A stretch of 13,768 nucleotides of DNA, taken from the NCBI GenBank assembly GCA_046758905.1, contig JBHIBC010000073.1:1-13768 (forward strand), given 5' to 3'. The notes under the pieces were generated by a model. The model saw only the letters and a list, made by a program, of their open reading frames with translations. It ran no database searches and was not told the origin of the DNA. This document shows positions 5,033 through 12,879 of the stretch, piece after piece. Position numbers and translations under genes: made by a program. Within the stretch, counting starts at the first letter, position 1; each line of letters starts with the position of its first letter. This DNA comes from JBHIBC01 sp046758905. Its GTDB lineage: Bacteria > Acidobacteriota > Polarisedimenticolia > Gp22-AA2.

Positions 5033-7968
5033 GCCGTACGCCGGGCGCCGCGGGAGATCCCTGGCGGGGGCCAGGCGGCGCGGCCGAGGAGCGACTCGCG
5101 GAGTATCGCGATCGGGTGGACGACCGGCCGTCCGGAGCCCTGCTCGATCTGGATCTTGCAGGTACCGCATCCGGTGGCGACCACACCGGCGCCGGTCCTC
5201 TCGATGCTGTCGAACAGCGGGCGGCCGATGCTCATCGATAGGGCGAAGTTCCCCTCCTTCATCCCGAAGGTGCCGGCGATCCCGCAGCAGTGGTCCTCTC
5301 CGATCGGCGCCACCTCCAAGCCCGGGACGAGCCGGAGCAGCCGCACGACGTCGTCCCCCATGCCGCGCGCCTGCAGGTGGCAGGGATTGTGATAGGTGAG
5401 CCGCAGCCGCACCGGACGCAGGCGCGCGCGCAGGCCCGGGTCGCCCAGCAGGATCTCCAGGACGTACTGGTGCAGGTCGCGGATGTGGCGCGCCAGGACC
5501 TCCGCCTGCGGCGTCCCGAGGAGGCGGGGGTAATCCTCCACCAGCGCCAGGCCGCAGGAGGGCGCGCTGTACAGGACCGTGTAGTCGCGGCGCACGAACT
5601 CCAGCAGCGTCCGGACGTTGCGCTCGGCGGAGGCGCGGACGTCATCCAGGTGGCCGTAGGTGATCGCCGCGATGCCGCAGCACTCCTGCGGGGGGACGGC
5701 CACGGTGCAGCCGAGCGCCTCGAGCAGCTCCACCGCCGCCCGCCCTTCGCCCTCGAGGTCCTGGTACCCCCCGAAGCAGCCGTGGAAGTAGGCCACCTTC
5801 CGGCCCTCCGGATCGACCGACGGGACGCGCACTCGGAGCGGCGCCCCGTCGAACGGCTGCATCCGCCGCTGCGCCGCGATCCCGGTGAGCAGCGACAGCG
5901 CGCGGCGAAGCGGCGGGGACCGGAGCGCGGCGTTGGCGATCGGCGCCATCATGGTGCCGAAGCGCAGCAGAGGGCCGCTCGCGGTGAGCACCCGATCGGC
6001 CCGACGCTTGCCGCGCGCGCGCACGTAGATCTCCTTGGCGATCACCGCCATGCCGGGGATATCGATTGCCGTCGGGCATTCGGTATGGCACAGGCGGCAG
6101 TTGACGCACAGGTCCATCACCGACTTGAAGGGGTCGGTGGCGACGGCGCCGGGCTCCAGCCCGCCCGACAGGACCGCCCGTAACAGGTTCGCCTTGGCCC
6201 GGGCCGTCGCGGCCTCGTCCCGCGTCTCCACCGCGACCGGGCAGTAGTCCCGGCAGGCCCCGCAGCCGTGGCACTTCTCGATCTCCCGCTGCCAGGCCTC
6301 TTCGTCGATCGCCGTCGAGGTCGCGACGCGGCGGTAGGCGGCGCCATAGCGCAGGTCGTCCGTCAGCCGGTACGACCCGTCGTGGACCTTGATCCCGGGG
6401 TTGAGGAGCCCCTGAGGGTCGAACAGCCGCTTCACCTCGCCGAACACGTCCGCGAGGGGGCCGTAGGCGCGTCGCAGGAAGGGGCTCCTGAGACGCCCGT
6501 CCCCGTGCTCCCCGGACAGGCTTCCGCCCATCCCCACGACCAGGTCCACGAACTCGCCGGCCAGAGACTCCATGACCGCCAGGTCGCGCGGCTCCTTCGG
6601 GTTCATCAACGGGTTGCAGTGCAGGTTGCAGTCGCCCGCGTGCCCGAAGATGGCCGCCGACAGCTCGTACTTCGCCAGCAGGGCCTTCAGCCTCCCGACG
6701 AATTCCGCCATCTGCTCGGGCCTGACCGCGGCGTCCTCGATGAACCGGGTGTTCCGCAGCCGCCCCTCGCGTCGCGACAGGATGGGGGACGCGGCCCTGC
6801 GGACGGCCCAGATCCCGGCCGCGTCCTCGGGCCGGACCCCGCGCCGCACCTCCGTCGCCAGCCGCTCGCGGCCGGTCAGGCGCCGCGCCAGGCCGCTCAT
6901 GCGCGCGTCGACCTCCAGCGGCTCGTCCCCCTCCAGCTCCACGATCAGGATGGCCTCCGTGTCCGAGGGGAGCGCGGTGCCGACCGCCGCGTCGGCCTCG
7001 CGGATCACGTCCACGAAGGTGCGATCGAGCAGCTCCACCGCAGACGGTCGCGATCGGAGGATCTCGACCACGGCGGCGCCGGCCCGCTGCAAGTCATCGA
7101 ACAGGACGAGCGCCGTCGCCGCGGCGCGCGGCGTCGGCACGATGCGCAGCGTCGCCTCCAGCACCAGACCGAGGGTGCCCTCCGAGCCGACGAACAGCCG
7201 CGTGAGGTCCACGGCCCGCCCGTCGACCGACTCCCGCAGGGCGTACCCGGAGGAGTTCCGTCTCGTCCGAGGGGATCGCTCCTCGATGACCCGCCGGTGA
7301 CGGTCGACGATCCCCATCAGGCGGCCAGCGAGGCGCGCCTGGGGATCGCCGTCGCCGCCCCCGTCGGCCCGCAGCCGCTCCCGCGGACAGGCCCGCGTCT
7401 GCAGCACACTGCCGTCGGCGAGCGCCACGCGGAGCGACGCGGTGTTGTCGCGGGTGGCGCCGTGCAGGATCGTGTGCGAGCCGCCGGCGTTGTTGGCCAG
7501 CATGCCGCCCAGCGTGCAGAACGCGGCGGAGGACGGGTCCGGCGCGAACCGCAGCCCGTGGAGGCCGAGGGCCCGGTTCAGCCGCGCCTGGATGACTCCC
7601 GGCTGGACGCGCACCGTCCCCGCGTCGCGGTCGATGTCGCTCACCCGCGTGAAGTACTTGGAGAAGTCAACGATGATGCCGCGCCCTAGGGTCTGCCCCG
7701 CGAGGCCCGACCCCGCCCCGCGGGCGGTGACCGGAATGTCGTGGCGGCGCGCGTAGTCCAAGACCGCCAGCGCGTCCGGCTCGTCGCGCGGCGCGACCGC
7801 GCCCAGCGGCCGGATCTGGTAGATGCAGGCCGCGGTGCTGTAGAGGACGCCGTCCACGGCGTCGAACAGGACGTCTCCCTGCACCAGCCTCCTGAGGTCG
7901 GCGCCGACCACCAGCCCCGCGCGGGCGCCCCCGCCCGCCGCCGCATCGGGCAGGTCGCGACCGCTCAT
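5029..7968 (-). CDS. fused FAD-linked oxidase / Fe-S oxidoreductase (D-2-hydroxyacid dehydrogenase, GlcD-GlcF type)
   Basis: A 979-residue two-part oxidoreductase like respiratory D-lactate dehydrogenase (Dld-II) and E. coli YdiJ. It would oxidise a D-2-hydroxyacid at FAD and pass electrons through iron-sulfur clusters to the quinone pool. The FAD_binding_4 (PCMH) half shows ARGAGSGLAGQTLG (82-95), GGMLANNAGG (154-163) and GSEGTLG (261-267). The FAD-oxidase C-terminal half shows GHAGDCNLH (442-450) and GEHGDG (486-491). Two [4Fe-4S] motifs follow: C566/569/572/576 and C621/624/627/631. Two CCG domains complete it: C731, QECCG (762-766) and C805, then NPCHLQ (861-866), DHCCG (892-896) and GCGTC (933-937). 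All cofactor residues are intact. The substrate (lactate, 2-hydroxyglutarate or glycolate) cannot be settled from motifs. ATG 7968 overlaps the moaB stop as ATGA. No signal peptide or membrane helix is seen, so a cytoplasmic or peripheral protein is expected. Confidence 0.92.
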   Translation of the reverse strand: MSGRDLPDAAAGGGARAGLVVGADLRRLVQGDVLFDAVDGVLYSTAACIYQIRPLGAVAPRDEPDALAVLDYARRHDIPVTARGAGSGLAGQTLGRGIIVDFSKYFTRVSDIDRDAGTVRVQPGVIQARLNRALGLHGLRFAPDPSSAAFCTLGGMLANNAGGSHTILHGATRDNTASLRVALADGSVLQTRACPRERLRADGGGDGDPQARLAGRLMGIVDRHRRVIEERSPRTRRNSSGYALRESVDGRAVDLTRLFVGSEGTLGLVLEATLRIVPTPRAAATALVLFDDLQRAGAAVVEILRSRPSAVELLDRTFVDVIREADAAVGTALPSDTEAILIVELEGDEPLEVDARMSGLARRLTGRERLATEVRRGVRPEDAAGIWAVRRAASPILSRREGRLRNTRFIEDAAVRPEQMAEFVGRLKALLAKYELSAAIFGHAGDCNLHCNPLMNPKEPRDLAVMESLAGEFVDLVVGMGGSLSGEHGDGRLRSPFLRRAYGPLADVFGEVKRLFDPQGLLNPGIKVHDGSYRLTDDLRYGAAYRRVATSTAIDEEAWQREIEKCHGCGACRDYCPVAVETRDEAATARAKANLLRAVLSGGLEPGAVATDPFKSVMDLCVNCRLCHTECPTAIDIPGMAVIAKEIYVRARGKRRADRVLTASGPLLRFGTMMAPIANAALRSPPLRRALSLLTGIAAQRRMQPFDGAPLRVRVPSVDPEGRKVAYFHGCFGGYQDLEGEGRAAVELLEALGCTVAVPPQECCGIAAITYGHLDDVRASAERNVRTLLEFVRRDYTVLYSAPSCGLALVEDYPRLLGTPQAEVLARHIRDLHQYVLEILLGDPGLRARLRPVRLRLTYHNPCHLQARGMGDDVVRLLRLVPGLEVAPIGEDHCCGIAGTFGMKEGNFALSMSIGRPLFDSIERTGAGVVATGCGTCKIQIEQGSGRPVVHPIAILRESLLGRAAWPPPGISRGARRTA

Positions 7969-8480
7969 CCGCCCCTGCCTTCCGACAGCAGCCCGTCCAG
8001 GTGGGTGAGCTCCGGCAGGATCAGCCGCTCCATCGCCAGCCGCACGGCCGGCTCCGATCCCGGCACCGAGAACACCACCATGCCCCGATAGATCCCGGCC
8101 ACGGCTCGGCTGAGCATCGCCGCCGCCCCGATCCGCCGAAAGCTGAGCATCCTGAAGATCTCCCCGAACCCGTCGATCGTTTTCTCCAGCAGCCCTGCGA
8201 CCGCCTCGTAGGTCGTGTCACGGCGCGCGACGCCGGTGCCGCCGCTGATGACCACGACCCGCACGCGGGCTCGTCGGGCCAGCGAGACCAGGTGCCGCCG
8301 GATGAGGCGTGGCTCGTCGCGGAGGATGCGGTAGTCGGCCAGCGGGTGCCCCGCCCTCCGGAGGGCATCGCGGATGAAGGTCCCGCTCCTGTCGGTGGCC
8401 TCGTCGCGGGAGTCGCTGACCGTGACGACCGCACAGGGGACACGGCGTGCGCCGCGCCGGCGATGCTCGCGATGCCCCAT
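7965..8480 (-). CDS. moaB: MoaB/MogA-family molybdopterin biosynthesis protein
   Basis: A MoCF-domain protein of the family that adenylylates molybdopterin before molybdenum insertion. The 171 residues match MoaB length (about 165-180). Diagnostic blocks are TVSDSR (20-25) with the following D30-R31-S32-G33, ISGGTGVARRDTTYEAV (78-94), GFGEIFRMLSF (104-114) and FSVPGS (137-142). The SGGTG loop and the nearby D88 are the nucleotide/pterin-binding site. MoaB and MogA are not separable by these motifs; the length and start favour MoaB. ATG 8480 is preceded by GGAGGAGAG, a strong ribosome site. The gene follows pepA by 34 bases, and its stop overlaps the start of the FAD/Fe-S oxidase. That oxidase is not expected to need molybdenum, so the pairing is probably operon economy rather than shared function. 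No molybdoenzyme is visible in the window. Confidence 0.9.
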   Translation of the reverse strand: MGHREHRRRGARRVPCAVVTVSDSRDEATDRSGTFIRDALRRAGHPLADYRILRDEPRLIRRHLVSLARRARVRVVVISGGTGVARRDTTYEAVAGLLEKTIDGFGEIFRMLSFRRIGAAAMLSRAVAGIYRGMVVFSVPGSEPAVRLAMERLILPELTHLDGLLSEGRGG

Positions 8481-8514
8481 CTCTCCTCCGGAGCCCCCGG
8501 CCGCCCGCCGGGCC

Positions 8515-10029
8515 TCAGTCCGCCAGGTCCAGGGCGTACCGGATCAGGGTGCGAACACCGGCGCCGCTCGCGCCTTTCTTGATGTAGGAGTACTCCTTGT
8601 CGCCGAAGGAGGGACCGGCGATGTCGATGTGGGCCCACGACGAACCGGGGCGCACGAACTCCTGCAGGAACAGACCTGCCGTGATGGCGCCTCCCCAGCG
8701 GATGCCCGTGTTCTTGACGTCGGCCACGTCGCTGCGGATGTGCTCCCGGTATTCCCCGTACAGGGGCAGCGGCCACATCTTCTCGCCCGCCTGCTCCGCG
8801 GCGCGCAGGAGATCGTCCACCAGCCCCCGGTCGTTGCCCATCACGCCCGAGGCGATCGGCCCAAGCGCGATCACGCAGGCGCCGGTCAGGGTCGCCAGGT
8901 CGATGGTCGCCTCGACCCCCTCGAGCGTCGCGGCGTAGGACAGCAGGTCGGCGAGGACCAGCCGGCCCTCCGCGTCGGTGTTGCGCACCTCCACCGTCTT
9001 GCCGTTCATGATGCGCAGGACGTCCCCCGGCCGGATGGCGCCCCCGCCGGGCATGTTCTCCGCCATGCCCATGAGCCCCACCACCTCGACCTCGGGGCCG
9101 AGCTCCGGCAGGGCCCGCAGCGCCGCAAGGACGGCCGCCGAGCCCGCCATGTCGCACTTCATCGTCTCCATCCCCTCCGCGCTCTTGAGGGACAGGCCGC
9201 CGGAATCGAAGGTCAGCCCCTTGCCGAGGAAAGCCACCCTGCGCTTCGCCGGCCGCTTGGGCCGGTAGGCGATCTGGATGAGGCGCGGGGGGTTGTGGGA
9301 GCCGCGCGACACGCCCAGGATCCCGCCCATTCCGCGCCGGGCCATTTCCTCCGGCTCGATGATGGAGATATCGAGCTTCAGATCCTTGGCCACCTCCGCG
9401 GCGATCCCGGCCATCCGCACCGGGGTCAGCACGCCGGCCGGCTCGTTGACCAGGTCCCGCGCGAAATTGGCGGCGGCGGCGGTGACCTCCCCCAGTGCCA
9501 GTCCCTCGGCGACCTCACGCGGGGGGCTGGCCCCGGAGGCGACCCGCACCTCCCGGAGGTGGATCCGGCCGGGCCTCGGCTCGGCGCGGTAACGGTCGAA
9601 CCGGTAGGTCCCGATCAGGGCCCCCTCGGCGAGCGCCACGGCCGCGGCGCGCGTCTCGAACGGGCCGGCGCCCGCGTCGAGAAGCGGCACCGCGACGCTG
9701 CTCGCCCCCAATCGATCGGCCGCGACCAGCGCGTCCCCCAACAGGCGGCGGTAGGCGTCGAGGTCCAGCTCCTCGCGGCGCCCCAGGCCGAGGATCAGGT
9801 AGCGCCCGCAGCGCAGGCCGTCCGACTCGCCCGCGTGCCACAGGAGCGTCGTCCCGGCGCGCGCCTCGAACACGTCCCGATCCACCACCGGCGCGAGCCG
9901 TTCGGCGACGCTGCTCCCGACCGCGCCGGCGAACCCGCCGGTCCCGCGGTACCGGTAGGCGATCCCCAGGTCCGCCTCGATCCCCGAGAGGTCCCCCGCG
10001 CGCGAGGCGAGCCGCAGTGTCGCGCTCAC
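8515..10029 (-). CDS. pepA: leucyl (cytosol) aminopeptidase, M17 family
   Basis: A two-metal exopeptidase that removes N-terminal residues from peptides in the cytoplasm as a homohexamer. The 504 residues equal the usual length (about 500). The N-terminal macrodomain-like part (1 to about 165) is followed by the M17 catalytic domain, with LGKGLTFDSGGLSLK (268-282), MKCDMAGSAA (290-299) and the family signature NTDAEGRL (350-357). Metal ligands K270, D275, D293, D352 and E354 and catalytic K282 and R356 are all present, at the same numbering I recall for E. coli PepA. GTG 10029 overlaps the dxs stop as GTGA, with a purine-rich AGGGGGAGGG just upstream. E. coli PepA also binds DNA in Xer recombination. 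Nothing here shows whether this one does. Confidence 0.95.
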   Translation of the reverse strand: MSATLRLASRAGDLSGIEADLGIAYRYRGTGGFAGAVGSSVAERLAPVVDRDVFEARAGTTLLWHAGESDGLRCGRYLILGLGRREELDLDAYRRLLGDALVAADRLGASSVAVPLLDAGAGPFETRAAAVALAEGALIGTYRFDRYRAEPRPGRIHLREVRVASGASPPREVAEGLALGEVTAAAANFARDLVNEPAGVLTPVRMAGIAAEVAKDLKLDISIIEPEEMARRGMGGILGVSRGSHNPPRLIQIAYRPKRPAKRRVAFLGKGLTFDSGGLSLKSAEGMETMKCDMAGSAAVLAALRALPELGPEVEVVGLMGMAENMPGGGAIRPGDVLRIMNGKTVEVRNTDAEGRLVLADLLSYAATLEGVEATIDLATLTGACVIALGPIASGVMGNDRGLVDDLLRAAEQAGEKMWPLPLYGEYREHIRSDVADVKNTGIRWGGAITAGLFLQEFVRPGSSWAHIDIAGPSFGDKEYSYIKKGASGAGVRTLIRYALDLAD

Positions 10030-12008
10030 GCCCTCCCCCTGACGAGCGCCCGCACCCGGTCGATCAGGCGCCCTGCCGACAGGCCGATCTCGTCGTGCAG
10101 CTGCGTGAGCGAGCCGTGGGCCACGAACCGGTCAGGTATCCCGATGTGGTGGAGCTCCCCGACGCGCAGGCCGGACTCGCACAGGTACTCGTGAACCGCG
10201 CTGCCGAAGCCTCCTCGCAGCGTGTTCTCCTCCAGCGTGACGAGGATCGGGTGGCGCGCGGCGAGGTCGCGCAGCATCTCCTCGTCCAGCGGCTTCACGA
10301 AGCGGCAGTTGACGACGCCGACATCGATCCCCTCGTCGAGGAGCGCCGCGCGTACCGCCTCGGCGGGCTCGATCATGGTCCCCACCGCCAGGAGGCAGGC
10401 GTCCGCGCCGTCCCCGAGGGCCTCCCATGTCCCGATCGGGATGGTTCGGAAGGGGCGCTTCGGGTCGAAGCGTCGGCTGGAGCGCTTGGGGTAGCGGATG
10501 GCGAATGGGTAGACCTCCTGGTCGATCGCCGTCCTGAGCAGGTCGCACAGCTCGTCGCCGTCCTTGGGGGCCGCCACCACGAAGTTCGGGATCGCCCTCA
10601 GGTAGGACAGATCGAACACCCCGTGGTGCGTCGGCCCGTCGGCGCCCACCAGCCCCGCACGGTCGAGACAGAAAGTGACCGGAAGACGTTGCACGCCGAC
10701 GTCGTGGATCACCTGATCGTAGGCACGCTGCAGAAACGTCGAGTAGATCGCGGCGACCGGCCGCATGCCCGAGATCGCGAGGCCGGCCGCGAAGGTGACG
10801 CCGTAGGCCTCGGCGATACCGACGTCGTAGAAGCGCGCGGGGTGCTTCTCCCGGAACCTCACCAGGCCGGTGCCGTCGGCCATGGCCGCGGTGATCGCGA
10901 CGATCCGATCGTTCTCGTCGGCCAGCCGGATCAGGCCCTGGGCGAACACCTTGTTGTAGTCGGGCGCGGAGGCGGTCGACGGGCTCGCCATCACGCCGGA
11001 GGCGGGGTCGAACGCCGTGACGCCGTGGAACACGCACGAGTTCGCCTCGGCGAACGGGTATCCCTTCCCCTTCTTGGTGATCACGTGCAGAAGCCTCGGT
11101 CCCTTGACCTTCTTGAGGTTCTTCAGCACCAGCACCAGCTCCGGGAGACTGTGACCGTCGATCGGGCCGAAGTACTGGAACCCCAGAGCCTGGAACAGCC
11201 CCCCGGGGACGACGACCTCCTTGAGCGACCTCTCCAGCCGCTTCGCGAGCTCCCCGGCCTCCTCCCCCAGGGGCATCCGGCGCATCATGCCCCGCACCTC
11301 TTCCTTGAGTCGGTTGTAGTACTTGCTGCTGGTGATGTTGGTCAGGTATTTGGAGATCGCCCCGACGTTGGGGGAGATCGACATCTCGTTGTCGTTGAGG
11401 ATCACCAGGATGTCCCGCCCGGAGTGCCCGGCGTTGTTCAGCCCCTCGTAAGCCAGGCCGCCGGTCATCGCCCCGTCGCCGGTGACGGTCACCACGTGGT
11501 AGTCCTCCCCCGCAGCATCCCGCGCCACCACCATCCCCATCGCCGCGGCGATCGAGGTGCTGGCGTGCGCCACGCCGAAGGCGTCGTAGGGGGACTCCGA
11601 GGGGGTCACGAAGCCCGACAGTCCCCGGTACTGGCGCAGCGTCGGCAGCCGGTCCCGGCGCCCGGTGAGCACCTTGTGCCCGTAAGCCTGGTGCCCGACG
11701 TCCCACACGATCCGGTCGCGCGGGGCGTCGAAGACGTAGTGCAGCGCGATCGTCAGCTCGACGGCCCCGAGGCTGGGCGCCAGGTGCCCTCCGGTCCTGG
11801 ACACCACGTCGATGATGTATTGCCGCAGTTCGTCCGCCAGCTGTCGGAGCTCCCGCTCGGAGAAGCTCCTGATATCGGCCGGCGAGGCGACCCTGGCGAG
11901 GAGCGGGCCGCAGGCCGCGGGCCTCGCGGAGTCCGCGACATCCCGCTCGGCCAGCTTGCCGCCCCTGACGACCGGGACGCTCATCTTTCCGCTGATGGCC
12001 TCTGACAT
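10026..12008 (-). CDS. dxs: 1-deoxy-D-xylulose-5-phosphate synthase
   Basis: The first enzyme of the MEP isoprenoid pathway: a ThDP-dependent condensation of pyruvate and glyceraldehyde 3-phosphate, and it also feeds thiamine and pyridoxal synthesis. From ATG 12008 the protein has 660 residues, about 30-40 longer than usual because of an N-terminal extension (1 to about 41). Motifs: GGHLAPSLG (73-81), the ThDP/Mg motif GDGAMTGG (177-184) ending NN (191-192), FHGV (H328), the activating glutamate E400 in GIAEAYG, YSTFLQRAYD (422-431) and DRAGLVGADGPTHHG (449-463). Where E400 is normally followed by Q-H-A, this protein has A-Y-G. An earlier ATG at 12089 exists but lies inside the -10 box of the promoter, and 12008 has GAGGA at ideal spacing, so 12008 is preferred (11984 is a weaker alternative). 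It is the first gene of the dxs-pepA-moaB-oxidase operon. Confidence 0.93.
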   Translation of the reverse strand: MSEAISGKMSVPVVRGGKLAERDVADSARPAACGPLLARVASPADIRSFSERELRQLADELRQYIIDVVSRTGGHLAPSLGAVELTIALHYVFDAPRDRIVWDVGHQAYGHKVLTGRRDRLPTLRQYRGLSGFVTPSESPYDAFGVAHASTSIAAAMGMVVARDAAGEDYHVVTVTGDGAMTGGLAYEGLNNAGHSGRDILVILNDNEMSISPNVGAISKYLTNITSSKYYNRLKEEVRGMMRRMPLGEEAGELAKRLERSLKEVVVPGGLFQALGFQYFGPIDGHSLPELVLVLKNLKKVKGPRLLHVITKKGKGYPFAEANSCVFHGVTAFDPASGVMASPSTASAPDYNKVFAQGLIRLADENDRIVAITAAMADGTGLVRFREKHPARFYDVGIAEAYGVTFAAGLAISGMRPVAAIYSTFLQRAYDQVIHDVGVQRLPVTFCLDRAGLVGADGPTHHGVFDLSYLRAIPNFVVAAPKDGDELCDLLRTAIDQEVYPFAIRYPKRSSRRFDPKRPFRTIPIGTWEALGDGADACLLAVGTMIEPAEAVRAALLDEGIDVGVVNCRFVKPLDEEMLRDLAARHPILVTLEENTLRGGFGSAVHEYLCESGLRVGELHHIGIPDRFVAHGSLTQLHDEIGLSAGRLIDRVRALVRGRA

Positions 12009-12013
12009 CGAAA

Positions 12014-12018
12014 TCCTC
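12014..12018 (-). promoter_or_regulatory. ribosome binding site fixing the dxs start
   Basis: On the minus strand, GAGGA is followed by five bases (TTTCG) and ATG 12008. With the promoter geometry upstream, this selects 12008 over the ATG at 12089. Confidence 0.7.
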
Positions 12019-12035
12019 GCCCTCGCTCTGGGAAG

Positions 12036-12050
12036 GGATCTTCGTGATCC
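12036..12050 (-). other. small hairpin in the dxs leader
   Basis: On the minus strand, GGATC-ACGAA-GATCC forms a 5-bp stem with a 5-base loop in the roughly 72-base leader between the predicted transcription start (near 12081) and the dxs ribosome site. It is too short to claim a regulatory element. I looked for and did not see the conserved cores of a TPP riboswitch. Confidence 0.25.
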
Positions 12051-12087
12051 TAGGGAAGTTGCAGAATCCACGGCGACATGCCGGTTC

Positions 12088-12117
12088 ATGATAATCTCGC
12101 CCCGCCGAGAGGGTCAA
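12088..12117 (-). promoter_or_regulatory. dxs: sigma-70 type promoter for dxs
   Basis: On the minus strand, TTGACC (12117-12112), an 18-base spacer and TATCAT (12093-12088) make a good sigma-70 promoter. Transcription should start near 12081, downstream of the ATG at 12089. The divergent rhomboid gene starts at 12193. A GATAAT on the plus strand at 12090-12095 overlaps this -10 and could serve the divergent transcript, though it lacks a clear -35. Confidence 0.65.
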
Positions 12118-12192
12118 GCCGCTCCGCCCCTTCCGCCGGGGCAGCCCCACGGAGTCGCGCGCGCCCCGGCCCCTGGAGTTCGCCGTTCCCCG

Positions 12193-12870
12193 ATGATCCC
12201 GCTCAAGGACGACAACCCGGCGCGCTCCTTCCCGGCGGTCACGCTGATCGTAGTGATCGCCAACGTAGCCGCGTTCGTCTATGAGCTGCTGCTGCCGCCG
12301 CCGGCCCGCGACGACCTGATCCGCAGGATGGCGGTCGTCCCGGTCGAGTTCGCCCACCCGCATCCGCCTTACCTCGAGGTCATCGCCCGGGACGCCATCA
12401 GCCTCCTGACCGCGATGTTCCTGCACGGAGGAGCGCTCCACCTGCTGGGGAACATGCTGTACCTCTGGATCTTCGGGAAGAACGTCGAGGACACGATGGG
12501 CCACCGCCGCTTCGCGGTGTTCTACCTTGTCGCCGGGGCCGCCGGCTCCCTGGTGCAGATCGCCGCGCACCCCGCGTCAGCGGTGCCGATGATCGGCGCC
12601 AGCGGAGCGATCGCGGGGGTTCTGGGGGCCTATCTCGTGCTGTTCCCGACCGCCCGGGTGCAGACGCTTGTCTTCCTCGTATTCTTCGCCCGGATCGTCC
12701 CGATCCCCGCCCTGATCGTCCTCGGCGTGTGGCTGCTGATCCAAGTGGTGAACGCCGGACGGATCGCCCCCGGTGAGGTGGCCTGGTTCGCCCACCTCGG
12801 GGGGTTCGCCGCGGGGTTGACCCTGGTGGTCCTGTTCCGGCGCCGGCGGCCGCGCCACAGCCTCTATTGA
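12193..12870 (+). CDS. rhomboid family intramembrane serine protease
   Basis: A polytopic membrane protease that cleaves transmembrane substrates within the bilayer. The 225 residues span about six hydrophobic segments, beginning at about 14-34 and ending at about 198-215. The catalytic serine S137 is in GASG (135-138) and the catalytic histidine H201 is in AHLGGFAAG (200-208). The family motif HGGALHLLGNM (78-88) supplies the oxyanion-region H78, H83 and N87. Both catalytic residues are present, so it is a true protease rather than an iRhom-like pseudoprotease. The start is ATG 12193: the membrane domain begins right after MIPLKDDNPARSF, and upstream in-frame sequence is promoter region. GGAG at 12175-12178 is 14 bases away, so initiation may be weak. 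It is divergent from dxs and converges on the kinase-like gene with nine bases between the stops. The substrate is unknown. Confidence 0.92.
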   Translation: MIPLKDDNPARSFPAVTLIVVIANVAAFVYELLLPPPARDDLIRRMAVVPVEFAHPHPPYLEVIARDAISLLTAMFLHGGALHLLGNMLYLWIFGKNVEDTMGHRRFAVFYLVAGAAGSLVQIAAHPASAVPMIGASGAIAGVLGAYLVLFPTARVQTLVFLVFFARIVPIPALIVLGVWLLIQVVNAGRIAPGEVAWFAHLGGFAAGLTLVVLFRRRRPRHSLY

Positions 12871-12879
12871 GGCCGCGGC
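12849..12879. terminator. possible bidirectional hairpin between convergent genes
   Basis: GCCTC-TATT-GAGGC (12860-12873) is a perfect 5-bp stem with a 4-base loop. It is enclosed by GCCGCG (12849-12854) pairing with CGCGGC (12874-12879), leaving a 5-base bulge. The structure spans the rhomboid stop (12868-12870) and abuts the stop of the facing gene (12880-12882), where a shared terminator would be expected. There is no T-tract on either strand, so termination is inferred only. Confidence 0.35.

Noticed and set aside
6268..7689. Plus-strand open frame of 473 codons opposite the FAD/Fe-S oxidase.
   Set aside because: The minus strand carries intact FAD-binding motifs throughout, and the plus-strand product is low-complexity.
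9470..9482. Run of GGC triplets in pepA.
   Set aside because: It encodes four alanines in a normal helical stretch of the protein. A triplet repeat in frame in GC-rich DNA needs no special explanation.
8374..10194. Plus-strand open frame of 606 codons opposite moaB and pepA.
   Set aside because: It is a shadow of two real genes on the minus strand, with His/Arg/Gly-rich translation and no recognisable motif.
9495..12005. Plus-strand open frame of 836 codons opposite pepA and dxs.
   Set aside because: It is antisense to two unmistakable enzymes with every catalytic residue in place. Its product is rich in Arg, Gly, Pro and His with no motif. High GC suppresses stop codons on the opposite strand.
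12009..12192. Possible TPP riboswitch in the dxs leader, as Dxs uses thiamine diphosphate.
   Set aside because: The leader is only about 72 bases and lacks the conserved CUGAGA and related core segments. Only a short 5-bp hairpin is present.
10132..12570. Minus-strand open frame of 812 codons in another frame of dxs, extending under the rhomboid gene.
   Set aside because: It is the low-complexity Arg/Gly/Ala product of an out-of-frame reading and crosses the divergent promoter region. No domain is seen.
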